From contig CAYGFZ010000013.1 in the NCBI GenBank assembly GCA_964349355.1, forward strand, positions 1-42,812: a stretch of DNA of 42,812 nt. Direction: 5' to 3'. Positions 1 through 7,369 of this stretch are shown one piece after another. Source of the DNA: JAUVXE01 sp964349355 (GTDB lineage: Bacteria; Actinomycetota; Coriobacteriia; Anaerosomatales; SLCP01). The number at the start of each line of letters is the position of its first letter. Positions within the stretch are counted from its first letter, which is position 1. A program made the position numbers and the translations under genes. The notes below the pieces were generated by a model, which made no database searches, was not told where the DNA came from, and was given only the letters and a program-made list of their open reading frames with translations.

Positions 1-399
1 AGCCCTTCACGCACTCCTCGTCACCGCACGATCCCTACCTCGAGATCACGACACGACTGGGCGGTTCGGTCTTCAAGAACGCGCTAGAGACACTTGGCCG
101 GGGAGATACGGTGCACGCCACTGGTCCGGCAGGTCGGTTCGCGGTTCCCGACGGGGAGTCCCGGGCCGCTCCGGCGAATCCTCGTCTTCGAGGCAGCTGA
201 CGAAGAGTGGACGGGAGAGAGAGGCTTGATCACGGCAGAGGTCGTTCAGCGGCACCTTGGTCCCGTTGCACAGCGCCTCTTCGTGGTCTCGGGGCCACCG
301 GCGGTGGTCGATGCGATGGAGCGCGTGCTCGACGTGCTCGACGTGCCTGCAGGTAGACGGTTCGTCGAACGATTCAGCACGTCCCGAATATCCGTGTGA
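1..399 (+). pseudogene. Remnant of ferredoxin-NADP reductase-like flavoprotein, internally deleted
   Basis: The window opens inside a reading frame (frame 3, bases 3 to about 170) that reads like the FAD-binding barrel of ferredoxin reductases: PFTHSSSP near the start and ATGPAGRFAVPDG at the end. The homology then jumps to frame 1 (about 172-399), which reads as the end of the NAD-binding domain, with WTGERGLITAEVVQRHLG, FVVSGPP and a terminal RRFVERFS motif. About 70 residues expected between them, including the GGxGITP nucleotide-binding loop, are absent, and the frame changes at the junction. The part in frame 3 stops soon after the junction. I read this as a gene broken by an internal deletion. 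The 5' end lies outside the window. A short intact protein from base 94 is possible, but it would be only the C-terminal third of the fold. Confidence 0.7.
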
Positions 400-500
400 G
401 GCGCGCAAAGCGGGGAGGGGTATATAGGGGACAGGTGGCGGCGAACGTCACTTGCGGCCGCAATTGACCCGACGTGATCGAACGGCAAGGGGGACACGCC

Positions 501-911
501 ATGGAGTTGATGACGAGGACGTGCAAGTTTGAGCGGATGAACGTCGAGCGGTTGTTTGCCAGGGGTTTTGTGGTGGCAGGAGGCGTGTTTTGGGTAGTCG
601 CCGCGTTCAGTGCTGACTACTTCTACGCTCGCCTGGGCCTGGTAGAGTCACTTCCGAACGCCTTGCTCATCTTCGGCGTGACACTACTCGCCCTCGCTAT
701 CGGCTGGTTCTACGAGGTGCTCGGCTCGGTGATTCTCATGGCCGGGACAGTGGGCGGCATAGTCTGGGGAGTGATTGCGGGCTGGGAGTTCGGTGTTTGG
801 CTCACGATGGGAGTCTTCCTCATCGCGCCGATGGCCCTTGCCGGGCTTCTGTTCTTGCTTGCCTCACGGATGCAGATGATCTGTACACTCGAGGGCCATC
901 CGGACGTCTGA
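501..911 (+). CDS. Small multi-pass membrane protein of unknown function
   Basis: I do not recognise this 136-residue protein. It has a short basic N-terminus (about 15-20 residues, RTCKFERMNVERLFARG) followed by four hydrophobic segments at roughly residues 22-40, 50-68, 72-90 and 100-122, so it should be an integral membrane protein with little outside the bilayer. The start at 501 is chosen because an AAGGGGG ribosome-binding site lies at 487-493, seven bases upstream. An upstream GTG at 474 in the same frame would place that site inside the gene. A perfect hairpin follows the gene and probably ends its transcript. It stands alone between the reductase remnant and the convergent FKBP gene, so context gives no clue to function. 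Confidence 0.7.
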   Translation: MELMTRTCKFERMNVERLFARGFVVAGGVFWVVAAFSADYFYARLGLVESLPNALLIFGVTLLALAIGWFYEVLGSVILMAGTVGGIVWGVIAGWEFGVWLTMGVFLIAPMALAGLLFLLASRMQMICTLEGHPDV

Positions 912-938
912 GGTTTTTCAGCACTGTGAGCGCACACA

Positions 939-970
939 CGAATGCCCCTGCAGGCTGGCAGGGGCATTCG
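939..970. terminator. Bidirectional hairpin between convergent genes
   Basis: A perfect 13-bp inverted repeat (939-951 pairing with 958-970) with a 6-base loop sits between the 3' ends of the membrane-protein gene and the FKBP gene. Neither side has a T-tract. The position between convergent genes suggests it serves both strands. Confidence 0.7.
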
Positions 971-1016
971 TGGTATGAAGCGAGTCGGCAACAATCGCGG
1001 CCGACCCGGTGGGGCT

Positions 1017-1448
1017 CTAGCCCTCTTCGGTCACGAGCTCGACGAGCTCGATCTCGAACGTGAGGGCCTTTCCGGCAAGTGGGTGGTTGAAGTCCAGGGT
1101 CACGTCGTCACCGTCGACCTTGGTGATGGTCGCGGCGATCTGCTCACCTTCCGGACCGATAAGCTGGACGACTGCTCCCTCATAAGGGTCCTGAGCGAAG
1201 GCCGTGAAGGGCACGACCTGGATCGCTTCATCGTGGTAGGGGCCGTAGGCTTCCTCGGGGGCGATCGTGACCTCGGCGCTCTCGCCGACAGCGAGATCGG
1301 CTACAGCGTTTTCGAATCCAAGGATGACCTGGTTCGCTCCCACAGTGAATTCGAGGGGTTCGTCGCCCCTGCTCGTGTCGAACTCAGCGCCGTCCTCGAG
1401 AGTCCCGCGATAGTGGACACGGACGATGGTGCCTTCCGCGTGCGGCAT
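1017..1448 (-). CDS. SlyD-like FKBP-type peptidyl-prolyl cis-trans isomerase
   Basis: This 143-residue protein should catalyse cis-trans isomerisation of proline peptide bonds and act as a cytoplasmic folding chaperone; there is no signal peptide. It follows the SlyD plan: an FKBP half with VRVHYRGTLEDGAEFDTS at residues 10-27 and QVILGFENAV at 40-49, an inserted IF-type domain at about 65-120 (EEAYGPYHDEAIQ onward), and the closing NHPLAGKALTFEIELVEL strand. The metal-binding His/Cys-rich tail of Escherichia coli SlyD is missing, as in many shorter family members. An AAGGAG site lies 9 bases before the ATG. The gene is divergent from the winged-helix gene at 1767, with a 318-bp spacer between them. 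Confidence 0.92.
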   Translation of the reverse strand: MPHAEGTIVRVHYRGTLEDGAEFDTSRGDEPLEFTVGANQVILGFENAVADLAVGESAEVTIAPEEAYGPYHDEAIQVVPFTAFAQDPYEGAVVQLIGPEGEQIAATITKVDGDDVTLDFNHPLAGKALTFEIELVELVTEEG

Positions 1449-1580
1449 GTGCTGCCACTCCTTCCTGTCGTCTTCGGCGGCACGCGGGACGCGCGGGCCG
1501 TCTGCTAACCCTACCGCAAGCGCGCGATGTTCGCGAGGTCGCCCTGACAGCGAAACTGGTAGGCCGTCTGACCGCTCAAT

Positions 1581-1666
1581 ATACCGTTTGGCAGTGGAAC
1601 ATACCGTTCAAGTCCGATAAGCCGCCGATGGTCTCCCGCGTCTACCGCAGATTCAGCCATACGGTA
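1581..1666. promoter_or_regulatory. Repeated ATACCGTT-like sites in divergent spacer
   Basis: ATACCGTT occurs at 1581-1588 and again at 1601-1608, a spacing of exactly 20 bp (about two helical turns). A related inverted copy, ATACGGTA, lies at 1659-1666 just before a TACACT that could be a -10 box. The arrangement between two divergent genes fits an operator array for a dimeric regulator. No regulator is identified, and chance cannot be excluded for 8-mers. Confidence 0.3.
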
Positions 1667-1669
1667 CAC

Positions 1670-1766
1670 TAGGGTCGCCTTAGCAGCTATCGCAAAGGTG
1701 GGGCGAGGGACAATGCCAGATCGATGGTGACTTCCCTCCCGGGAGTGAAAAGAGGAAGGTCAACGC
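1670..1766 (+). other. Possible structured 5' leader of winged-helix gene
   Basis: If transcription starts after the TACACT at about 1664-1669, the mRNA has a leader of about 95 bases. It can form several short pairings: CGCC with GGCG early, GGGA with TCCC around a small CCA/TGG hairpin, and a self-complementary CTCCCGGGAG. It contains CGCAAAG, which recalls c-di-GMP riboswitches, but the rest of that consensus is absent. No RNA family is assigned. Confidence 0.2.
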
Positions 1767-2123
1767 GTGTATGACCTAGAAGGGGTTCTCGGACCCCCGA
1801 TCATCAAGTTCGTCGAGCGACATGTTCGCTCACTCCTGACCTGGGACATACTGGTCTTCTTTCATCGTAACCCCAATGCGGTGCTCGATGCCGCTGGCCT
1901 TGCCTCGCGACTGGGGCGCAGGAGTGAAGAGGTCGACCCCGAGGTCGAAGCGTTGTGCGAGGGTCACATCCTTCAGTGTGCCGGTGGACTGATCAGATAC
2001 CGGCCGACCCCCGAGATGCGGCAGACGATCGCAGCCTTCGTCGAGGCGTGCCAGGATCGGAGTCGACGACTCGCCCTCATCGCCCTGGTCCTCCACAAGA
2101 TCAACCCGAACACTCAGGCGTAG
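1767..2123 (+). CDS. Small winged-helix-like putative regulator
   Basis: A 118-residue soluble protein. The segment from about residue 25 to 75 reads like a winged-helix fold: a first helix (LLTWDILVFFHRNP), a helix-turn-helix-like stretch with AAGLASRLGRR then EEVDPEVEALCEGH, and a wing-like hairpin LQCAGGLIRYRP. The last 35 residues form a helix. Transcriptional regulation is therefore an inference from fold resemblance; I cannot name a family. The GTG start is supported by GAGGAAGG about seven bases upstream. The gene converges on the HD-GYP gene at 2136, with only 12 bp between stop codons. The repeats in the spacer upstream could be its own operators. Confidence 0.55.
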   Translation: MYDLEGVLGPPIIKFVERHVRSLLTWDILVFFHRNPNAVLDAAGLASRLGRRSEEVDPEVEALCEGHILQCAGGLIRYRPTPEMRQTIAAFVEACQDRSRRLALIALVLHKINPNTQA

Positions 2124-2135
2124 AGCCGCGCTCCT

Positions 2136-3449
2136 CTAGAGATGTTCAGAGACGTTCGTGCCGAGACTGTCTGGATCCACTACCTCGACGATCGCGCGAC
2201 CACTGGCGGCCAGCGCCTCCTCGAGGGGCTCCGCGACACGCATCCCGGATGAGTCCCAGAGCACCCGGACGACCGGTTCCAAGACATCCTCGCCGGGCTT
2301 CGCCACCACGGCGACCGTGTGGTCGCTTAAGCGCACCAGCGAACCCACCGGGAACGCTCCCATCGCCCGCGCGAAGAGGCGTGCGTACATCGGGTCGTGC
2401 AGGGTGCCGGCCTCCCTCAGGAGTTGCACGATCGCCCGGTCGGGGGTGAGTGGCTCTCCGGCGTGCGGATGCACCAGGTTATCGTAGCGGTTCGCGATCG
2501 CCACCATCCTGCTGAACGGATGCGGTACGTAGTCGGCTGCGCGCTCGGGAAAACCGGATCCGTCGACGTGCATGTGATGTTCGTAGGCTACGAGCATCGG
2601 CGTCCGATCCTCATCGGGCAGGCTGCCGAGGATCTCCGCGCCTACCGCGGGATGCGCGAGGTGCATCGCTTCGAACTGCGCCGGGTCCGACGCGTTGAAC
2701 GCCGTCTTGCCGATGTCGTGGGTAAGGGCTGCACGACCGAGCAGGGATAGGCCCTCCTCGGGAAGTCCGATCTCCCGGCCCAGGGTGAGGGTGTGGATCA
2801 TGACGTTGACCGAGTGGAAGAGCCCGCGCTCGCCGGTGTCTTGAAGTGTTGCGAGCCCCATGACGGCCGCCGGGTCGTCGGCGAGCCGACCGATGATCCC
2901 GGCGACGACACTCTCGGCGACTCCGAGGTCAGGGAGTTCACCGTCGCTTACGTGCGTCGCCATGACTCCGATCGCACCGGTGAGCCTGCGGTAGAGCGCC
3001 CGATCCTGTTCCCGCTGGCGCTCACGTTCCGCACGGTCTTCACTCTCATCGGCCAGGAAAGCGACGCTCACCGTGGAGACGCCACGCGACTCGAGCTGCG
3101 CCTTGATGTCGATGTCCGGTCCGGGGCGCAGGCCGAGGACCTCGACAAGCCCTATCGCGTCATCACGCGAGAAGCCGGGGTGGATACTCAGCGATTCAAG
3201 CCCTCTGGATTCGAACGCTTCAGCGATCGCGCGCACTCCGGGTACGTCAGCGGGCAGGACGCTGCTCTCGTGGTACAGGCGACCCTGATAGAGGTTGAGG
3301 ACGAACGGCCCGTCCGTCGTCGAAGACCCGGTCGCGGTGACGAGCGCGTCGATCGCTTCGACGAAGGCCGGATGGGCGACGGGATAGAGTTGTGTGGCTT
3401 TGCGGCCAGCTGCGATCGCTGCTACGACGGCGACGGGGGAGGCGCTCAT
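2136..3449 (-). CDS. HD-GYP domain phosphodiesterase-like protein, copy 1
   Basis: A 437-residue cytoplasmic protein. Residues 1-130 are a module shared with the three other HEAT/HD-GYP proteins of this window (ATQLYP near residue 20). A coiled-coil-like charged linker follows (EDRAERERQREQDRALYRR, about 135-153), then an HD-GYP domain at about 185-365. Visible metal-site motifs are HSVNV, HDIGK and EHHMHVDGSGFP. HD-GYP proteins typically hydrolyse cyclic dinucleotides such as c-di-GMP. Here GYP is GFP and the usual HHE is HHM, so activity is uncertain. The C-terminal 70 residues are a beta-rich tail (VRLSDHTVAVVAKPG) common in the family. Start: TGATG overlap with the upstream HEAT gene and a GGAGG site, implying coupled translation. 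A GTG one codon earlier is possible. Confidence 0.88.
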   Translation of the reverse strand: MSASPVAVVAAIAAGRKATQLYPVAHPAFVEAIDALVTATGSSTTDGPFVLNLYQGRLYHESSVLPADVPGVRAIAEAFESRGLESLSIHPGFSRDDAIGLVEVLGLRPGPDIDIKAQLESRGVSTVSVAFLADESEDRAERERQREQDRALYRRLTGAIGVMATHVSDGELPDLGVAESVVAGIIGRLADDPAAVMGLATLQDTGERGLFHSVNVMIHTLTLGREIGLPEEGLSLLGRAALTHDIGKTAFNASDPAQFEAMHLAHPAVGAEILGSLPDEDRTPMLVAYEHHMHVDGSGFPERAADYVPHPFSRMVAIANRYDNLVHPHAGEPLTPDRAIVQLLREAGTLHDPMYARLFARAMGAFPVGSLVRLSDHTVAVVAKPGEDVLEPVVRVLWDSSGMRVAEPLEEALAASGRAIVEVVDPDSLGTNVSEHL

Positions 3450-5425
3450 CACGAGCCTCCCTTCTGGCCCTGGATCTTGAGCGCTTGCCGCGCGAGCTGC
3501 TGTACTTCCGTGAAGTGCCCACGCTTGATGAGCGCTCTGCGGGAAGCGAGGGCGTTGAGAGCGGTAAGGGCCGCGGGTTCCTCGCTCCGCGCGAGCGCGC
3601 CGATAATCTCTCGACCGAGAAGGAAGTCGTTACCATCAAGGTCGAGTTCGTTCAGGCGCTCTGCGAGCAGCGCGGCCGCGCCGGGAGTTCGATGTTTGCC
3701 CATCGCGCGCACGGCGATAATCGAGACGTCGATGCTCGCGTCGCGCACCATCGATGTCAGGAGCTGCACGGCACCGGGCGTCCCTGCCGAGGCAAGCCCT
3801 GCGGCGACCTCGCGCCGGGACTGCTCATCGGCGCGCCGGGCCGCTTCGGCGATGCGCTCGTTGAAGCGGGGCTCGTCAGTGGCGGCGAGCTCGTGCACGG
3901 CTGCCTGGAGCTGGTGCCAGGGTAGCGTCGGGATGGCCGCTGCGATCAGGCCGGGAAGCTTCCTGCCGAGAAGATCTTTCGCGGTAGCGACCCCCCTCTC
4001 GCCCCGGGTGAGCGCGACCGCGAGCAGGGGTCCTCCGGAGGAGCCGGGGGCAACGTTTGTGAGCGTCCGAGCGTCCGCGATGAGGCCGGGATCCGCCTCG
4101 ACAGCGGCGATGAGCGCTTCGGCGGTGCGTGGCGACAGTGCGCTGTCGATCGCAGTCCTGAGTCGATCGGCCAGCTCGGGCCACGGTTGCCCGGTTCGCG
4201 AACCGCGGTCGGCGAGCTCCCGGATCACCTGTGTCGCGACATCGAGTCGACCACCTTCGATCAGTCGCGGGACCATGGCGGCAAGGGAATCGGCACTGCG
4301 AACGTAGAGTTCGAAGTCGTTCTGCTGGTCGAGAAGCACGAGCATCGCCCGGACCCCGGCGGCATCCGACGAGCGGACCTCGGTCTGTGTCGCCTCCCGG
4401 ACCTGGCGGATGTCCTCGTCGTCGAGCGAGAGGGCTCGTGCGACCGCTCCGTAGAGTTCGGTTCGGGGAAGGGCCGTCTCGGGCTCGGGGGAGGTGCGGA
4501 CTTCGAGCATGTGATCGAGGAAGTGGGCTTCCTTTTCCGTGTGACCCGCCGAGGCCAGTGCGTCTTGGATCTGCGTTCGAATCTCAGAGACGCGCTGTTG
4601 GAGAGGGAGGTGTGTGAGAGCGTTGGAGAGCGAGAGCATGTTCTCTCCGTAGACCCCGCCGCAGAGAACATCCGCGATCTCGCCGCCGCCCATGTTCGAG
4701 AAACTCGCGCGCGCCAGTTCGTGGATCGGCCCTGGATCCATCGCGCAGCCGAGCACAGCATCGCGTACCTCGCGTCCCTGCGATCGGAGCGCCTCTGCGA
4801 TGTTGGCGGCAAGTGTGGCAGCACCGGCGGTACCGGCTGCGTTCGCGAGTTCGCTGAGCCCCTCGGCGAGCCCGGCAGGGTCGCCTGCTGCCGCTGCGGC
4901 CAGCCACGCGGCCAGCTTATCCGTGTCGGCGGCGAGCTCACGAAGGAAGTCTTGTGCCGTCTCGCCGAGCTCGAGGACGCCGGCAGAGACGACGGAGAGC
5001 GCGACTTCGGCCACGCGCACCCCCTCGGCCCCCTCGGCGGCCAGAAGTGTCGCCAGACCACCGGAAGCGTGGACCTCTGAGGGCTCCTGGCCTATCAGGT
5101 CGAGCAGGGTCACAAGGTCTTCGGCGGGACACCCGGGGAGCACGTCGAGCTCGGCTACCCCGTGTGCGCGGAGGGTATCGGCGAGGTCGGAGACACCCGG
5201 GGCTCCCTCGGCAAGGGGTGTTCCGTCGAGATCGAAGCCCGTCCGACCGACGACGAGCGGGAGTACCGAACGGGTGGCGACCGCGGACCGGAGTGCTGCG
5301 ATCGCGTCATCGATCGATTGGCGAGGGATCGGGCTGGTGGGGGGGTACAGCCTGAGCGCCTTTGCTGCCGAGGCGATGGCGCGAACCGCAGATTCGGCAG
5401 AACGTGACTCTACACTTGCTTCCAC
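3449..5425 (-). CDS. HEAT-like repeat protein paired with HD-GYP, copy 1
   Basis: A 658-residue helical protein with no signal peptide or membrane segment. Residues 12-140 match the N-terminal module of its partner and of the second pair: KALRLYPPTSPIPRQ near residue 22, a strand with a GTPL turn near 68, and GVAELDVLPG near 90. The rest is alpha-helical repeat sequence, clearest near the C-terminus (about 540-650: VAAGLASAGTPGAVQLL, VSIIAVRAMGKHRTPGAA, IIGALARSEEPAALTAL), typical of HEAT/PBS-lyase-like scaffolds that bind proteins. No enzyme motif is seen. GTG start with a GGAGGG site about 10 bases upstream. It overlaps the downstream HD-GYP gene by one base, so the two products are probably made in fixed ratio and may form a complex. 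It is divergent from the gene at 5512. Confidence 0.75.
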   Translation of the reverse strand: MEASVESRSAESAVRAIASAAKALRLYPPTSPIPRQSIDDAIAALRSAVATRSVLPLVVGRTGFDLDGTPLAEGAPGVSDLADTLRAHGVAELDVLPGCPAEDLVTLLDLIGQEPSEVHASGGLATLLAAEGAEGVRVAEVALSVVSAGVLELGETAQDFLRELAADTDKLAAWLAAAAAGDPAGLAEGLSELANAAGTAGAATLAANIAEALRSQGREVRDAVLGCAMDPGPIHELARASFSNMGGGEIADVLCGGVYGENMLSLSNALTHLPLQQRVSEIRTQIQDALASAGHTEKEAHFLDHMLEVRTSPEPETALPRTELYGAVARALSLDDEDIRQVREATQTEVRSSDAAGVRAMLVLLDQQNDFELYVRSADSLAAMVPRLIEGGRLDVATQVIRELADRGSRTGQPWPELADRLRTAIDSALSPRTAEALIAAVEADPGLIADARTLTNVAPGSSGGPLLAVALTRGERGVATAKDLLGRKLPGLIAAAIPTLPWHQLQAAVHELAATDEPRFNERIAEAARRADEQSRREVAAGLASAGTPGAVQLLTSMVRDASIDVSIIAVRAMGKHRTPGAAALLAERLNELDLDGNDFLLGREIIGALARSEEPAALTALNALASRRALIKRGHFTEVQQLARQALKIQGQKGGS

Positions 5426-5476
5426 GAAGACCCTCCCTCCGGGTTACGTGATGGCGTCAGGCGAAGAGGCATACTC

Positions 5477-5512
5477 TGTTATTACTGTCGGCTCCTGGTA
5501 ATCTTAACCTTA
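5477..5512 (+). promoter_or_regulatory. Putative promoter giving a leaderless mRNA
   Basis: TAATCT at 5499-5504 is a good -10 box (5 of 6 to TATAAT) and ends seven bases before the ATG at 5512, so transcription would start at or next to the start codon. There is no ribosome-binding site before this ATG. The -35 region around 5477-5482 is weak. Confidence 0.4.
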
Positions 5513-6834
5513 TGGGCAACTACACGGTCGAGATTCTCTTCGTTCTCGTACTCATCGCATTGAACGGCTACTTCGCGGCCTCCGAGATCGCGCTTATCAG
5601 CGTGCGCAAAGCGGCCCTGAGAAGCAAGGCTCAGCAGAACGTCCCCGCAGCTCAAGCCGCGATCGAGTTGACCGACGATCCATCGAGGCTGCTTGCAACG
5701 ATCCAGATCGGGATCACGATGGTGGGCTTTCTTGCGTCTGCGACCGCCGCGGTGAGCCTCGCGTCTCCGCTTGCCGACTGGCTGCGCTCCTTCGACAACA
5801 CCTGGCTTTCGAGCGTCGCGCAGGGGTTGTCCATCTTCCTCGTCACTCTCGTGATCGCCTACGTGACTCTTGTCTTCGGGGAACTGGCGCCCAAGCGGCT
5901 CGGACTGCAAAGAGCCGAAAGCGTGACCTTTCAGGTCTCCCGGACGATCCTGTTCATGGCGCGGCTCCTGAGTCCAGCCGTGTGGCTCCTTGCCCGCTCA
6001 ACCGACGTGGCGGGTAGGCTGCTCGGCGTGAAGGGGCGTGGCGGTCAGGAGGGCGTGACCGAAGAGGAGATCAAGCTGCTCGTGACCGAGCAAGGTACGC
6101 TTCTTGATGAGGAGAAGCGGATGATCCACGAGATCTTCGAGCTCGGCGATACGGTGGCCCGGGAGGTCATGGTCCCTCGCGTCGATGTGGAGTTCCTCGA
6201 AGATACCGCTACCGTCGGCGAGGCGCTCGAGACGTTCCAGGCACATGGATTCTCGCGCCTTCCTATCGTTCACGAGGACGCTGACCGGGTTGTGGGAGTG
6301 GCTCTGCTCAAGGACCTCGTCGGTCCGGCCGCCGAGGGGCGCCTTGATGAGTCCATCACCGTCTACCAGCGGCCGCCGGTCTTTGTCCCCGAGACCAAGC
6401 CGATCCTTCCGCTGCTCTCCGAGATGCAGCGGTTGCGCAACCACATGGCGATCATCGTCGACGAGTACGGCGGTACGGCGGGCATCGTGACCATCGAAGA
6501 TATCGTCGAGGAGATCATCGGTGAGGTCGTCGATGAGTTCGACCCCGAACGGCGCTTCGTCACTCAACTCGGTCCCGGCCGCTGGGTCCTCGACGGGCGC
6601 CTGCCGGTCGAAGATGCGCGGGAGATGGGCCTGCCGGTCGAAGAGTCCGACGAGTACGAGACGATCGCGGGATGGATGCTCGTGCGACTCGGGCATATAC
6701 CCGTTCCGGGCGAGCGGGTAGAACATGAAGGTGTCGTCTTTCGGGTACAAGCGGTGCGTCGACGCAGGATCGCTCGTGTGCTCGTGACGAAAGAAGAGAT
6801 CGACGCAGGGACTCTCAGTACCGAGGAGCAGTGA
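5512..6834 (+). CDS. CNNM/CorC-HlyC family membrane protein with CBS pair
   Basis: A 440-residue integral membrane protein of the family often labelled hemolysin, related to Mg2+/Co2+ efflux factors. Residues 1-195 are the CNNM (DUF21) domain with about four hydrophobic segments: the first includes ALNGYFAASEIALISVRKAAL, a hallmark of the family, and a later one is followed by FGELAPKRLGLQ. Residues about 205-330 hold two CBS motifs (VMVPRVDVEFL; MAIIVDEYGGTAGIVTIEDI) that usually bind adenine nucleotides. Residues 340-430 are the CorC-associated domain. The family role is metal-ion homeostasis rather than toxin activity. No ribosome-binding site is visible; see the putative leaderless promoter. 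The stop overlaps the PspC gene start (TGATG). Confidence 0.93.
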   Translation: MGNYTVEILFVLVLIALNGYFAASEIALISVRKAALRSKAQQNVPAAQAAIELTDDPSRLLATIQIGITMVGFLASATAAVSLASPLADWLRSFDNTWLSSVAQGLSIFLVTLVIAYVTLVFGELAPKRLGLQRAESVTFQVSRTILFMARLLSPAVWLLARSTDVAGRLLGVKGRGGQEGVTEEEIKLLVTEQGTLLDEEKRMIHEIFELGDTVAREVMVPRVDVEFLEDTATVGEALETFQAHGFSRLPIVHEDADRVVGVALLKDLVGPAAEGRLDESITVYQRPPVFVPETKPILPLLSEMQRLRNHMAIIVDEYGGTAGIVTIEDIVEEIIGEVVDEFDPERRFVTQLGPGRWVLDGRLPVEDAREMGLPVEESDEYETIAGWMLVRLGHIPVPGERVEHEGVVFRVQAVRRRRIARVLVTKEEIDAGTLSTEEQ

Positions 6835-7364
6835 TGACCGGGAGCAAGACACTGTATCGAAGCAGGGACGAACAGATGGTCGGCGGAGTGTGTGCAGGGA
6901 TCGCTGACTACTTCGAGATCGACCCCACCATCGTCCGACTCATCGTGGTGTTCCTGGTGCTGGTCAGCAACGGGGCAATCATCGTCGCCTACATCGTGCT
7001 GTGGGCGGTTGTCCCGGAGGAACCCCTGGAGTCCATGCAAGGAGGGAGGATCGTCATGCCCGAAGAGACTGGATCGGCGCCGTCGAACCGGCCCGGGCCC
7101 GACAGCTCGCCACCACCACTTCCGCCGGGGGCCACTCCGCCGGCTTCGGCCCCCGGGCCGACAGCGGCCCCGTTGCCCCGGACCACTCCGCCTCCCGTAC
7201 CGGGACGGCCGGGACGAGGATCTGTCTGGCTCGGTGTGGCGCTCATCTTCGTGGGCGTCGTTCTCCTCGTCCAGATGCTCGTACCCGCCCTCTCCTTGTG
7301 GCAGTTCTGGCCGGTGGTCATCATCGTTGCCGGACTGCTGATCATCTTCAGGCGGGGGAGGTGA
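6834..7364 (+). CDS. PspC domain envelope-stress membrane protein
   Basis: A 176-residue membrane protein. Residues 1-62 are a PspC domain: LYRSRDEQMVGGVCAGIADY, then FEIDPTIVRL and a long hydrophobic helix ending in LWAVVPEEP. A low-complexity Pro-rich linker spans about 80-122. The C-terminus (about 125-172) has two hydrophobic segments like the N-terminal membrane unit of LiaF-type proteins (LGVALIFVGVVLLVQ; FWPVVIIVAGLLIIF), ending RRGR. PspC proteins sense or relay membrane stress. The ATG at 6834 overlaps the upstream stop as TGATG, with GAGGAG five bases before it; GTG at 6831 is too close to that site. It is the first of three consecutive related envelope genes, and its stop overlaps the region holding the next gene's ribosome-binding site. 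Confidence 0.85.
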   Translation: MTGSKTLYRSRDEQMVGGVCAGIADYFEIDPTIVRLIVVFLVLVSNGAIIVAYIVLWAVVPEEPLESMQGGRIVMPEETGSAPSNRPGPDSSPPPLPPGATPPASAPGPTAAPLPRTTPPPVPGRPGRGSVWLGVALIFVGVVLLVQMLVPALSLWQFWPVVIIVAGLLIIFRRGR

Positions 7365-7369
7365 GACCG

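Noticed and set aside
1670..1766. c-di-GMP (GEMM-I) riboswitch, suggested by CGCAAAG and nearby HD-GYP genes
   Set aside because: The GGGCAAACC, GAAA tetraloop and CTAA elements are missing, and the pairings do not fit the GEMM fold.
2793..4307. 504-codon plus-strand frame opposite the HD-GYP and HEAT genes
   Set aside because: Composition is shadow-like (Arg/Ser-rich), it has no recognised domain, and the opposite strand has well-supported genes.
7001..7369. Extended start of the LiaF-like gene at 7001
   Set aside because: The extension overlaps the PspC gene completely in another frame; the membrane-domain homology and a good ribosome-binding site support 7370.
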